Origin: DATMER01 sp963741305
GTDB taxonomy: Bacteria; Acidobacteriota; Thermoanaerobaculia; Multivoradales; UBA5704
Direction: 5' to 3'
DNA: 64,000 bases
Assembly (NCBI GenBank): GCA_963741305.1
Contig: CAVUHL010000003.1
Coordinates: forward strand, 1,860,001 to 1,924,000
The position numbers and the translations under genes were made by a program. A model generated the notes under the pieces. The model made no database searches, was not told the DNA's origin, and saw nothing but the letters and a program-made list of their open reading frames with translations. Positions 42,939 through 51,644 of this stretch are shown here, one piece after another. The stretch's first letter is position 1. Every line of letters begins with the position of its first letter.

Positions 42939-44048
42939 ATGTGGCGCAAATCTGTACCCCTGTTCCTTGCTCTCTCGGCTTTCTTGGCAGTATCGATCCC
43001 GAGTGCGGCGGTTGTCCTGGATCCGCAGCCAGATTTCAACGAATTCAATGCGGAAGTGGCCGTTCACCCACTTGGCGGCGTGCTCCTGGTCTGGACCCGG
43101 GCTCGCGAGCAATCGGAATACGAGCCAATGGCCATGGCAGCCATCCTGGATCCGGACACAGGGCAGCTCGGAGAGCTGCACGAATTGGGAGCCGGCTCAG
43201 CCCACCAGGTCGTGCCTCTTGGTACGGGCTATCTGGCTCTGCGTGTGGACGAAGGGTTCTTCGCCCAGCGCTTGGACGAGGGCGGCCGGCCCGTGGGCGC
43301 GGCGCTGCCGCTCGGACCGTATCAATTCCGGCCGGCGGAGGCGCATGCCACTCCCGACGGGGGTGCGGTCGTGGTCACGATCCTCGGATCGGAAGAGGTC
43401 CCGGAGGGGGTCGTGCAGGCTTGGCGGTTCGGCCCGGATGGTGCCCTCCTTTCCGGCCCGACGCCGATCGCGCGCAGCGCCGTTGAGACGGTGCTCGGCA
43501 TGGACGGCGCCGGCAACCTCGTCCTGGCGTGGAGAAACTCGGGGAGCTCGGTCCGCGTCCGGCGGTTCTCCCCGGACCTCGTGCCTCTGAGCCGGGTCGT
43601 GCCTGTCACGTTCGACCGCGCGTCCGCCGTCCGCGTCGCGGTCGAGCCGAACGGGCGTTTCGTGGTGATCTACGAAAGGAGAGGCGGGTTGTGGGCGCGC
43701 GCGTTCCGTGCCGATGCGAGCTCCGACGGCAAGGTTTTCACGATCGTTCCGCAGGGCCCACGAGGCAAGATCATCAATGAAGTGGACGCCGCGGTCGGAG
43801 CCCAGGGGAGGATTCTCGTGGCCTGGTTCGAGTATGCGCCCGGCCTCGTGCCCACGATCCAGTCCCGTTCCCTTTCGCCGGCCGGCCTTCCTCTAACCCG
43901 GACCCGCCGCGTGGCGCAGGCCCGCCCATTCTTGGACAATCTGCAATGGCCTCGCGTGGAGAGGCTTCCCGAGGGGGACTTTCTCGTCCTGTGGACTCAC
44001 TCGGGAGCGAACGGCACCCTGCGGTTCAAGCGTCTTTCGGGCCGCTAG
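42939..44048 (+). CDS. Secreted beta-propeller-like hypothetical protein
   Basis: 369 residues with a signal peptide (MWRKSVPLFLALSAFLAVSIPSAA). Recurrent motifs of the type (V)xxxPxGGxLLVWxR/xxxxxAQRLDxxGRPVG occur at HPLGGVLLVWTR, FFAQRLDEGGRPVG, TPDGGAVVVTI, DGAGNLVLAWRN, GAQGRILVAWFEY and LPEGDFLVLWTH, consistent with a propeller of six or more blades. Function unknown. Its last 23 bp overlap the convergent symporter gene. Start at ATG 42939; the upstream ATG at 42931 is in another frame. Confidence 0.75.
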   Translation: MWRKSVPLFLALSAFLAVSIPSAAVVLDPQPDFNEFNAEVAVHPLGGVLLVWTRAREQSEYEPMAMAAILDPDTGQLGELHELGAGSAHQVVPLGTGYLALRVDEGFFAQRLDEGGRPVGAALPLGPYQFRPAEAHATPDGGAVVVTILGSEEVPEGVVQAWRFGPDGALLSGPTPIARSAVETVLGMDGAGNLVLAWRNSGSSVRVRRFSPDLVPLSRVVPVTFDRASAVRVAVEPNGRFVVIYERRGGLWARAFRADASSDGKVFTIVPQGPRGKIINEVDAAVGAQGRILVAWFEYAPGLVPTIQSRSLSPAGLPLTRTRRVAQARPFLDNLQWPRVERLPEGDFLVLWTHSGANGTLRFKRLSGR

Positions 44049-45447
44049 GCTGGAAACAGCTCGCAACGAGCCCTGCAACGACCGTGAGCAGCGAGCCCGC
44101 GAGGGCGTACCAGGTCCAGGCTAGCGGGGTGGCGAAGAAGATCCAGGTCATGCCCACGAGGCCGACGACGAGACCCGCGAGCGCCGCGTGCTGACCCACT
44201 CGGCGTGTGAACATCCCCAGGAAGAAGACCCCGAGCACGATCCCGGTCGTGAAGGCGGCGATCCCCAGGACGCTGCTCACGATCGAAGTCTGCACCCACT
44301 GGCCGGCGATCCCCACTGCGATTTGCACCGCTCCGAAGACCGCCGTAAGGATGCGGGTCAGTCGTAGCTGCCGCTCCGGCGCGACTTTCAGGAGGTCATT
44401 GACGGCTACGGTGGCGCACGAGTTGAGGGAGCTCGTCATGGCTGCGGCGAAGATGGCTCCCAGCAGCAGGCCCACCAGACCGGTCGGCAGCTCGCCGAGA
44501 ATGAAACGGGCGAAGATGCGGTCCGCGCGTTCGAACGGTATCGCGGGCGGGTTGAGCTGGTAGAAGCTCCAGAGCCCGACTCCGATCAGCAGGAAGAGAG
44601 CGAACTGCGCCAGGGCGACGATCCCGCTCATCCAGACGGCGCGCCGGGCTTCCGGAAGCCCTCGGGCGGAGAGGTAGCGCTGGACCGAGAGCTGGTCCAC
44701 CCCGTGCGAGCCGAGGGCGATGAAGGCTCCTCCAATCAATCCAGCCCAGAGGCCGAAGGGCTCGCTCAAGTCGAGCGTGAAGTCGAGCGCCCGGAACTTG
44801 CCGGCGGCCTGTCCCATGTCGACGAGCTGATTCCATCCACCCGGCAGACGGGCGAGGATCGCGAAGAGGGCGATCAGGGCTCCTGCCAGGTAGAGGAAGA
44901 ATTGGATCAGATCGGTCCACAGCACCGCGCGCATGCCGCCGAGGTAGGTGTAGACGACCGTCGTGATCCCCAGCGCCGCGACGGCCCAGGGGATGGAGAT
45001 GCCGGTCATCTCCTGGAGCACGAGCGCGGAGAGGAAAAGCCGCAGGCCATCCGCAAGGCTGCGGGTCAGGATGAAGAGCACTGACGCAGTCTGCTTCGTG
45101 GCGCCGCCGAACCGGCGGTGGAGGACTTCGTACGACGTGAAGAGGGTACCCTTGAAGTACTCGGGCAGCAGGAGGAAGGCGACCACGAAGCGGCCGGCGA
45201 CGAAGCCGAGCGCGATCTGGATCCAGGTGAAGTTCCGCTCGTAGGCGAAGCCCGGGATGCTCAGGAAGGTGACGGCGCTGGTCTCGGTGGCGATGATGGA
45301 GAAGAGGATCAGCCACCAGGACTGGTCGCGGCCTCCGACCGCGTACTCGGCCACGTCGCGCGCTCCCCGGCCCAGCCACGAGCCGAGCAGGACCATGCCG
45401 GCCATGTAGGCCACGAGGATGGCGAGGTCGAGGGCGCCGACGTTCAA
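44026..45447 (-). CDS. Sodium:solute symporter (SSS family), probably sugar
   Basis: 473 residues from a TTG at 45447 that overlaps the GH1 stop (TTGA). At least 13 hydrophobic spans and the SSS hallmarks are present: AEYAVGGRDQSWWLILFSIIATETSAVTFLSIPG, GLTxGLRLFxSAL-like region, TYLGGMRAVLWTDLIQFFLYLAGAL, GSHGVDQLSVQRYLSARG and FAAAMTSSLNSCATVAVNDL. Coupled to a beta-glucosidase it most likely imports a disaccharide or glucose with Na+ through the inner membrane. The operon has a LacI-type operator. Confidence 0.92.
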   Translation of the reverse strand: MNVGALDLAILVAYMAGMVLLGSWLGRGARDVAEYAVGGRDQSWWLILFSIIATETSAVTFLSIPGFAYERNFTWIQIALGFVAGRFVVAFLLLPEYFKGTLFTSYEVLHRRFGGATKQTASVLFILTRSLADGLRLFLSALVLQEMTGISIPWAVAALGITTVVYTYLGGMRAVLWTDLIQFFLYLAGALIALFAILARLPGGWNQLVDMGQAAGKFRALDFTLDLSEPFGLWAGLIGGAFIALGSHGVDQLSVQRYLSARGLPEARRAVWMSGIVALAQFALFLLIGVGLWSFYQLNPPAIPFERADRIFARFILGELPTGLVGLLLGAIFAAAMTSSLNSCATVAVNDLLKVAPERQLRLTRILTAVFGAVQIAVGIAGQWVQTSIVSSVLGIAAFTTGIVLGVFFLGMFTRRVGQHAALAGLVVGLVGMTWIFFATPLAWTWYALAGSLLTVVAGLVASCFQPSGPKDA

Positions 45448-46787
45448 AGACAGGCGCCGCGCGTGCGGATCACTTCGGAGTAGAGCCGGGCGCTCGCCTT
45501 GGGCGTGCGGCGCTGGGTCGCGAAATCCACGTGGACGATGCCGAAGCGCTTCGAGTAACCGTGGCTCCACTCGAAGTTGTCCAGGAGCGACCAGGCGAAG
45601 TAGCCGCGCAGGTTCACACCCTTTTTGATTGCGTCGTGGGCGGCCAGCAGGTGAGTCCGCAGGTATTCGACCCGGAGCGGGTCGGAGAGCTCGCTGCCGT
45701 TCACGGTCGGCGGGTCGTAGAAGGCGGACCCGTTCTCGGTGACGTAGAGCGGCAGGTCGCCGTAGTTTTCCTTGACCCAGGCCAGCGTGTTGGTGAGGCC
45801 GGGCGGGTAGACCTCCCAGTCCGTTTCCGTGTAGACGTGGCGGGCCTGGCGCACGCGGCCGGCGCGGACGGGCAGGGCCGTCGGGTCGTCGCAGGTGACG
45901 CTACGGGTGTAGTAGTTGATGCCGAGGAAGTCGATGGGCTGGCGGATGAGGTCCAGGTCCGCCTGCGGAAAGTCGGGCCAGGCTTCGCCGAAGATCTCCT
46001 TCAGCTCCTCCGGATAGCGGCCGTGGATCACCGGATCGAGATATTGCCGGTTCATGTAGGCGTCGGCACGGGCCGTGGCCGCCAGATCCTCGGGACGGTC
46101 GGACGCGGGATCCTTGGGCTCGATGTTGAAGACGATCCCGATGCGGTGCTTGCCCTCGGCGCGGTAGGCCTGGACCGCGGAGCCGTGGGAGCGCAGCAGG
46201 TTGTGCGAGGCGATCGGGGCCTCGAAGAGGTTCTTGTGCCCGGGTGCGAGCGCGCCGTGGAGGTAGCCGCCGTCGGTCACCACCCAGGGCTCGTTCAGGG
46301 TCGCCCACATTTCCACCCGGTCGTCGAGCGCCTTGTACATCACCGAGGCGTACGCGGCGAACCAATCGGCGATGTCCGGGTTGAGCCAGCCGCCGCGGTC
46401 GTCGAGCGCCGCGGGGAGGTCCCAGTGGTAGAGGGTGACGGAGGGCTGGATGCCGTTCGCGAGCAGCGCGTCGACGAGGCGGCGGTAGAAGTCGAGCCCG
46501 CGGTCGTTCACCCGGCCCTTGCCTTCAGGGAGCACTCGGCTCCAGGAGACGCTGAACCGGTAGGCGTTGAGGCCGAGGTCGCGCATCAGGCGGACGTCGT
46601 CCTCGTAGAGGCGGTAGTGGTCGCAGGCCACGTCGCCGTTCTCGCCGTTTTTCACCAGTCCCGGCGAGTGGGAAAAGCGCTGCCAGATGCTGGGACCGGC
46701 GCCGTCCGCGAGGGGCGAGCCCTCGATCTGGTAGGCGGAGGTCGCCGCGCCCCAGAGGAAGCCTTCGGGAAATCGGTCCTGGCTCAT
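45444..46787 (-). CDS. GH1 beta-glucosidase
   Basis: 447 residues, full GH1 length. FPEGFLWGAATSAYQIEGS opens the barrel, the acid/base is Glu166 in TLNEPW and the nucleophile is Glu351 in VTENG. GYFAWSLLDNFEWSHGYSKRFGIVHVD closes it. No signal peptide, so it hydrolyses imported oligosaccharides in the cytoplasm. First gene of an operon with the SSS symporter; a LacI-type operator lies 17 bp upstream of its ATG, linking it to the locus at 27.7-41 kb. Sophorose is a plausible substrate given GH144, but other beta-glucosides are possible. Confidence 0.96.
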   Translation of the reverse strand: MSQDRFPEGFLWGAATSAYQIEGSPLADGAGPSIWQRFSHSPGLVKNGENGDVACDHYRLYEDDVRLMRDLGLNAYRFSVSWSRVLPEGKGRVNDRGLDFYRRLVDALLANGIQPSVTLYHWDLPAALDDRGGWLNPDIADWFAAYASVMYKALDDRVEMWATLNEPWVVTDGGYLHGALAPGHKNLFEAPIASHNLLRSHGSAVQAYRAEGKHRIGIVFNIEPKDPASDRPEDLAATARADAYMNRQYLDPVIHGRYPEELKEIFGEAWPDFPQADLDLIRQPIDFLGINYYTRSVTCDDPTALPVRAGRVRQARHVYTETDWEVYPPGLTNTLAWVKENYGDLPLYVTENGSAFYDPPTVNGSELSDPLRVEYLRTHLLAAHDAIKKGVNLRGYFAWSLLDNFEWSHGYSKRFGIVHVDFATQRRTPKASARLYSEVIRTRGACL

Positions 46788-46803
46788 GATGCCTCGGAGT
46801 TTA

Positions 46804-46817
46804 TGAGAACGGTTACA
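46804..46817. promoter_or_regulatory. Second LacI-type operator, TGAGAACGGTTACA
   Basis: Matches the operator at 27713-27726 at 12 of 14 positions. It sits 17 bp before the GH1 start and 27 bp before the divergent DUF983 gene, where a repressor would block the GH1-symporter promoter. It ties two loci 19 kb apart into one regulon. Confidence 0.7.
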
Positions 46818-46843
46818 TCCTGTCCACGCGCTATGCTCTTCCA

Positions 46844-47197
46844 GTGGAAATATCGGAGAGACCGAGCTTCAGGACCGCGCTGATCCGCGGGATGCGGGGC
46901 CGCTGCCCGCGCTGCGGCAAGGCACCGATGTTCCAGGGGTGGAACCATCTGCACGAGCGCTGCGCCGTCTGCGGTTTGGAGATTGAGGCGCGCAGCGGCG
47001 ACACCTGGTTCTTCATGTACATGAGCACGGCCGGGCTGACCGGAACGATCGTGGTCATCATGTTCCTGCTCCGTCCCCGGGTGCTCTGGGTCGGGCAGCT
47101 CCTGGTGCTGGTGGCGGCCGTGCTGGTGATCGGGCTGTCGCTGCCCCTGCGCAAGGGGTTGGCTATCGCCCTCGACTACCTCATGACCCGGGGGTAG
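46844..47197 (+). CDS. DUF983 family membrane protein
   Basis: 117 residues from a GTG. A zinc-ribbon-like pair CPRCG (residues 20-24) and CAVCG precedes two membrane spans (GTIVVIMFLLRPRVLWV and LVLVAAVLVIGLSLPL) with the family motif GDTWFFMYM. DUF983 proteins are small inner-membrane proteins, often near cytochrome oxidase genes, of unclear function. Divergent from the GH1 operon. It ends 13 bp before the convergent protease gene. Confidence 0.85.
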   Translation: MEISERPSFRTALIRGMRGRCPRCGKAPMFQGWNHLHERCAVCGLEIEARSGDTWFFMYMSTAGLTGTIVVIMFLLRPRVLWVGQLLVLVAAVLVIGLSLPLRKGLAIALDYLMTRG

Positions 47198-47209
47198 TCT
47201 CTCTTCTAC

Positions 47210-48715
47210 CTACAGCGCCAGCCGGTTGGCCCGCTCGTCGCCGTCCTCGAGCACGATCTCGGAGTCGCCGAGCTCTTCGACGGGGCAGCGGCTGATGTCG
47301 AGAGGGACCTTTGCCCGAAAGGCGGTCTGGTCGATGCTGTTTTTCCGCAGCCAGAGGAGATACCTCGAGTCTGCCGAGAAATTGGCGCCGGCGCCCCAAT
47401 CCTCCCAGCGCGAGACCATGCTATAGACGCTGCAGAGGATACGGTCCCCTCTGCGGAAGCTGAAGCTCAGCATCTGCGGCGAAGGCGTGACGAACGACAG
47501 GCGCGCCACCTGGGCGGCCGCTCCGCGGCCTGGGACCAGGGCGACCCCGATCAGGAGGGGGCGGGTCTGGCCCCTGGCCTTTTCCACCTCCCGTTGGTCG
47601 GCTTGGTCGATCTCGGCGAGCGCCCGCGTCCAGGAAGCCGAGTCCGGGGCCGGATCCGGCGCGGGCAGCAGCGAGGGGGCCACCCAACTGAAGAGGTAGT
47701 TGACAGGCAGGACAAAGCCCAGCCCGTCCCCTCTCGCCGCCGTGGCGCTGACGATTCCCACCACCCGTCCCCGGGTGTCGAACAGCGGACCGCCGCTGTT
47801 GCCGGGGTTCACGTTGGCATCGATCTGCAGGTAGCCCACCCCGTAGATGTTACGAAATGAGTGGCTGACGATCCCTTCGTGGACCGTGAAGTCGAGCCCC
47901 ACGGGTGTGCCGATGAACACGACACGGTCGCCGGTCTGAAGGGATGTGGCGTCGCCCAGGGGGAGTGGCCGCGCGCCGGCGTTGCGCACGCGCACCAGGG
48001 CCGCGTCCAGCCAGTCGTCGCGCTTGACGGGAGCTCCCTGGAGCTCCCGCCCGTCGGCGAAAACGGCCTTGATCGGATCTCCGAAACGGCCGAGCACGTG
48101 GGCGTTGGTCACCAGCAGGTCCTCGGTCACGAAGAAGCCGGTGCCCTCGAGCTTCCCGCTGCGCAGCTTGACCGTCGAAGGGGTGGCCCGCTCCGCGAGG
48201 TCGCGGGTGGAGAGGGCCGGACTGGCGGTGGGGGCACTGACGGCGAGAGCGGGCGGGGCGGCCTCCGGTTCGGCCTCCGGTTCAGAGGCCGCGCGGTTCC
48301 AGGCGAAGAGCCCGATCCCCGCGGTCAGGGCCAGGGCCACGGCGGCGGCGGTCCGCAGCCAGGAGATCCTGCCCGCGGGCTCGGCGGCCGGCAGGGGTTG
48401 ACGGCCGGAGAGGCGCGTGCGTCCCCCGTGCTCCTCAATCGCGCGAGCCAGGTTGCGGGCGGCCTCGCGGGTCACGCCGGAGGCAAGACGGGAGCCGGGC
48501 TGGCCGAGCGCCCGCTGGATGTCGAGGAAGGCCGGCGCCGGCGATCCGAGGGAGGACACGGTGCGGGCGGCCTGGTAGCGCGCCCGCGGATCGGGCGGCG
48601 GCAGGTCGACCGTCACGTCATACAGCAAGCCCCCCCGGCAGTGCGGGCAGACATGGGCCGCCAGCGCCGCAGGCTCGCCGCAGTGGGGGCAGGACTCCCG
48701 CTCGATCTGGGACAT
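47210..48715 (-). CDS. Membrane-anchored trypsin-like (HtrA/S1C) protease with N-terminal zinc ribbon
   Basis: 501 residues. N-terminal zinc ribbon with Cys9, Cys12, Cys23, Cys26; a cytoplasmic helical part to about 118; one membrane span (AAAVALALTAGIGLFAW); a Pro/Ala linker; then the protease with His206 (VTNAHV), Asp237 (WLDAALV) and Ser307 (NPGNSGGP). The last 150 residues form a further domain without PDZ features, so it is not a classic DegP. It probably senses something inside and cleaves in the periplasm. Fifteen bp separate it from the upstream lipoprotein gene. Confidence 0.9.
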   Translation of the reverse strand: MSQIERESCPHCGEPAALAAHVCPHCRGGLLYDVTVDLPPPDPRARYQAARTVSSLGSPAPAFLDIQRALGQPGSRLASGVTREAARNLARAIEEHGGRTRLSGRQPLPAAEPAGRISWLRTAAAVALALTAGIGLFAWNRAASEPEAEPEAAPPALAVSAPTASPALSTRDLAERATPSTVKLRSGKLEGTGFFVTEDLLVTNAHVLGRFGDPIKAVFADGRELQGAPVKRDDWLDAALVRVRNAGARPLPLGDATSLQTGDRVVFIGTPVGLDFTVHEGIVSHSFRNIYGVGYLQIDANVNPGNSGGPLFDTRGRVVGIVSATAARGDGLGFVLPVNYLFSWVAPSLLPAPDPAPDSASWTRALAEIDQADQREVEKARGQTRPLLIGVALVPGRGAAAQVARLSFVTPSPQMLSFSFRRGDRILCSVYSMVSRWEDWGAGANFSADSRYLLWLRKNSIDQTAFRAKVPLDISRCPVEELGDSEIVLEDGDERANRLAL

Positions 48716-48730
48716 TGAAACGATTCTACT

Positions 48731-49315
48731 TCAGGACGGCTGCTTCTGAGCGCCTACCGGGGCGCCCTGAGCACCCGGGGCGCTGTCGAGCCGCTCCAGC
48801 ACCCGCTGCGCGATCAGCTTGGCGAGGTAGAGCGATCTGGGCTGGTTGTCGGTCTGCGCGGTGATGACGAGCACCACGTTGCCCTTGAGCACGTGGAGCT
48901 GGCTGAGCGTGCCGCCGGCAAACATGGCCTTCTCACCCAGGCCGGGGACCTCCTGGATCTCGCCGCCGGTGAGGCGTTTCAGCATGGTGCGGCTGCTCTC
49001 CATGTTGCGGGCCGCGGCTTCGGGCGAGCGCGCCGGCTTGATCTCCAGCCCGAGCACCTGCGGCTGGTCGGGGGTCGAGACCGCGGTGTTGAAGGAGCAG
49101 GTCATCGGGTTGCCGCTTCGGGAGGCGTCGTCGAACGTGCTGCTCCTGGGCGCCACGGCCTTCCCGCCGTTGAACTGCAGGGCGTCCTGGACGGTGAACA
49201 GCTCGCAGGCGTTCAGGCGGGCCGGATCGATAGAGGCTCCCTCCGGTATGTCGGAACCGCCGCCGCAGGCGGCCAGGAGCAGGGCGAAGGTCAGGACCGG
49301 CAGCATGCTTTTCAT
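48731..49315 (-). CDS. Hypothetical lipoprotein
   Basis: 194 residues with lipobox LLAAC (Cys17) followed by GGGS, which favours membrane anchoring and transport. The body (CELFTVQDALQFNGGKAVAP...GNPMTCSFNTA, then VPGLGEKAMFAGGTLSQLHVLKGNVVLVITAQT) resembles DUF3558-like secreted proteins with a possible disulphide between the two Cys. Function unknown. It is the first gene of a two-gene unit with the trypsin-like protease. Confidence 0.75.
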   Translation of the reverse strand: MKSMLPVLTFALLLAACGGGSDIPEGASIDPARLNACELFTVQDALQFNGGKAVAPRSSTFDDASRSGNPMTCSFNTAVSTPDQPQVLGLEIKPARSPEAAARNMESSRTMLKRLTGGEIQEVPGLGEKAMFAGGTLSQLHVLKGNVVLVITAQTDNQPRSLYLAKLIAQRVLERLDSAPGAQGAPVGAQKQPS

Positions 49316-49358
49316 GCGTCCATTCTATGCAATCTGGTAAAGTCGGAGAGAGGTTCCC

Positions 49359-51125
49359 ATGGAACAGATCCAAGAGCCGCAGCAGTGCCCCTACCTGCCC
49401 GGGGAGATGACTTCGTGTCTCCTTGCGGCGATCCAGGAGCTCAACGGGGCCTCCGAGCTGCGCGTCGGACTGGCCCGGATGGCCGATGTCCTGCACGGCG
49501 TGCTCGGGCACGACTACTTCTGTGTCCTCCTGCTCGACGACCTCGGCCGCGAGCTGCGCTATGAGCTGGCAACCGGGGTCCCCCCCGAGATTGCGGAGCA
49601 CTGGCGCTTTGGAATGGGGCAGGGGTTGGTCGGCACCGTGGCAAAGAACGGGCGGACGGTGCGCGTGGGCGACGTCCTCGAGGACCATCGCTACATCCGG
49701 GCCGTGGACCGCACCCGTTCGGAGCTGGTGGTGCCGCTCGCCACCAAGAACCGCACCGTCGGCGTGCTCGACATCGGCAGCTTCGAGCCGCACCACTTCA
49801 CGGACGAGCACGAGGCCCTGATGACCTCGCTGGCGGGGATCCTGGCCAGTGCGATCGAGACCGCCCAGCTCTACCAGAACATGCGCGAGCAGGCGCGGAC
49901 GCTCTCGCTGCTGCACGAGGTAAGCCGCGAGGTGAGCTCTATCCTCGACCGCCGGCAGCTCCTGGAGCGGGTGGCCGAGCTGATCCAGCGGCTCATCGAC
50001 TACGACGTCTTCAGCGTGATGCTCTGGAACGAGGACCGGCAGCTCCTGGAGCCGTGGATTGCATTCACGAAAGATGGCCGCGACGTGTCCGGGGTGGCAT
50101 CCGGTGCGCTGGGTGTCGGGCTCACCGGAACGGCCGCGGCGCTGCGCCAGTCGTTGCGCGTGCCAAACGTTCATCTCGATCCGCGCTACCGGCGCTGCTC
50201 CGACGGCATAGAAATCCGCTCGGAGCTGGTGGTGCCGCTGGTGTTCAAGGACCGGCTTCTGGGCGTGCTGGATTTGGAGAGCCTGGAGTACGACTCTTTC
50301 ACTTCCCGACACGAGCAGCTCCTCTCGACGCTGGCTGCGTCGCTGGCGATCGCGCTCGAAAACGCGCGGCTCTACGAGCAGGTGCGGCAGGACGAGAAGC
50401 GGCTTCAGGACGACGTGACCATGGCGCAACGCATCCAGCAGGCGCTGTTGCCTCACTCCTCGCCTTGGCTGCCCGGCTTCCAGATCGGGGTGGCCTACGA
50501 GCCGGCGCGGGACCTTGGCGGCGACTTCTACGACTTCCTGCCCTACGGGGAAGGCCGGCTGGCAGTGGCGGTGGGGGACGTGGCGGGCAAGGCGTTGCCG
50601 GCGGCGCTCTACGGCTCGTTTGCCATCGGACTGCTGCGTGAGTACGCGGCGCACGGCGAGTTCCGGCCGGCGCAAGTGCTGGAAGCCCTCAACTGCAAGC
50701 TCCAGCATGTCCGTGTCGACCGCCGTTTCCTGGCCATGATCTTCGGAGTGCTGGACAGCGCCGACCGCACTTTGACGCTGTCGAGCTCAGGGCTGCCGTA
50801 CCCTCACCTCGTGCGGGGTGGCCGGGTGGAGGAGATCCAGTTGGCCGGCCTGCCCCTGGGGCTGCTGCCGGAGCGCACCTACCAGGAGATCAGCCTGGAT
50901 CTCCAGTCCGGGGACCTCGTGGTGATCTGCTCGGACGGGGTGGAGGAGAGCCGGAACGGAAACGAAGAGGATTTCGGCAGCGAGCGCCTCAAGGAGATCC
51001 TGCTGTCCCTCACCGCCCTTCCCGCCACCCAGATCGCTGAAGGCATCCTCGACGCCTGCCGCCGCTATAGCGGAAGGGCAGGCGCGGGGGATGACCGGAC
51101 GGTGTTGGTGATCAAAGTGGCGTGA
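49359..51125 (+). CDS. GAF-GAF-PP2C (SpoIIE/RsbU-type) serine phosphatase
   Basis: 588 residues. Two GAF domains (about 20-175 with GQGLVGTVAKNGRTVRVGDV, and about 190-345 with GVGLTGTAAALRQSLRVPNV) are joined by helical linkers, the second leading into VTMAQRIQQALLP and the phosphatase (about 365-588): DLGGDFYDFLPYGEGRLAVAVGDVAGKALPAALY, FGVLDSADRTLTLSSSGLPYP and VVICSDGVEES. Metal-binding Asp residues are present. Such proteins dephosphorylate anti-sigma antagonists in response to small ligands or redox; no partner gene is adjacent. It converges on the toxin gene with 13 bp between. Confidence 0.93.
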   Translation: MEQIQEPQQCPYLPGEMTSCLLAAIQELNGASELRVGLARMADVLHGVLGHDYFCVLLLDDLGRELRYELATGVPPEIAEHWRFGMGQGLVGTVAKNGRTVRVGDVLEDHRYIRAVDRTRSELVVPLATKNRTVGVLDIGSFEPHHFTDEHEALMTSLAGILASAIETAQLYQNMREQARTLSLLHEVSREVSSILDRRQLLERVAELIQRLIDYDVFSVMLWNEDRQLLEPWIAFTKDGRDVSGVASGALGVGLTGTAAALRQSLRVPNVHLDPRYRRCSDGIEIRSELVVPLVFKDRLLGVLDLESLEYDSFTSRHEQLLSTLAASLAIALENARLYEQVRQDEKRLQDDVTMAQRIQQALLPHSSPWLPGFQIGVAYEPARDLGGDFYDFLPYGEGRLAVAVGDVAGKALPAALYGSFAIGLLREYAAHGEFRPAQVLEALNCKLQHVRVDRRFLAMIFGVLDSADRTLTLSSSGLPYPHLVRGGRVEEIQLAGLPLGLLPERTYQEISLDLQSGDLVVICSDGVEESRNGNEEDFGSERLKEILLSLTALPATQIAEGILDACRRYSGRAGAGDDRTVLVIKVA

Positions 51126-51138
51126 GGGAGCGTGGTGC

Positions 51139-51459
51139 TCAGTCTCCCTTCGGCCTTCCCTCCCGCTCCCAGAGTGCAGCCAAATCCCGCATGCCATGGA
51201 TGAGGGCGAGGACCATCACTTCGGAAGATCCGACCTCGTAGACAAGCCTGTAGTTACCGATCAGAAGCTCGCGGACGGCAGGCGCACCAAGCTCCGGGAC
51301 GATCCTGCCCCGGTTCGCGAGCTGCGCCAGGGAACGGGAGGCATCGCGGATCTCCCGCACGAAGGCAGCGGAGTAGTATTTGGAGTCGAGAGCGATGTAT
51401 CCGGCAATCTGGTCCAGGTCTTCGAGGGCGGGACGCGACCAGCTTACTCGCCGAGCCAT
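51139..51459 (-). CDS. RelE/ParE-family toxin
   Basis: 106 residues beginning MARRVSWSRPALEDLDQIAGYI, typical of ParE/RelE, with ARDASRSL-like helix, ELGAPAVRELLIGNYRLVYEV and a late VLALIHGMRDLAALW. It acts in the cytoplasm on ribosome-bound mRNA or on gyrase. It overlaps its antitoxin gene by 16 bp, the usual antitoxin-toxin order. Autoregulation by the complex is expected from the family. Which of the two targets applies is not clear from sequence. Confidence 0.9.
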   Translation of the reverse strand: MARRVSWSRPALEDLDQIAGYIALDSKYYSAAFVREIRDASRSLAQLANRGRIVPELGAPAVRELLIGNYRLVYEVGSSEVMVLALIHGMRDLAALWEREGRPKGD

Positions 51460-51632
51460 TTCGCCATCCGCTCCTCCGCCTCTTCCTGGCTCAGCACATT
51501 GCCCGCCCTGACCTCAGTGCGGGCGCGCTCGATCTTCTGGCGCACATAGATGTGGTACTGGATCTGCTCCAGGGATACGTCGTCCGGGAGCTGCTCCAGT
51601 AGATGCTGGACGTCCTCTTTCGCGGTTGCCAT
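51444..51632 (-). CDS. Antitoxin of the RelE/ParE module
   Basis: 62 residues, MATAKEDVQHLLEQLPDDVSLEQIQYHIYV followed by an acidic C-terminal half (QEEAEERMAKWLGE). Size, acidic charge and position directly before the toxin define it. The N-terminal helices resemble the small ParD/RelB-like antitoxins seen beside such toxins, although a DNA-binding fold is not obvious. Confidence 0.85.
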   Translation of the reverse strand: MATAKEDVQHLLEQLPDDVSLEQIQYHIYVRQKIERARTEVRAGNVLSQEEAEERMAKWLGE

Positions 51633-51644
51633 CAGGGCTCTATT

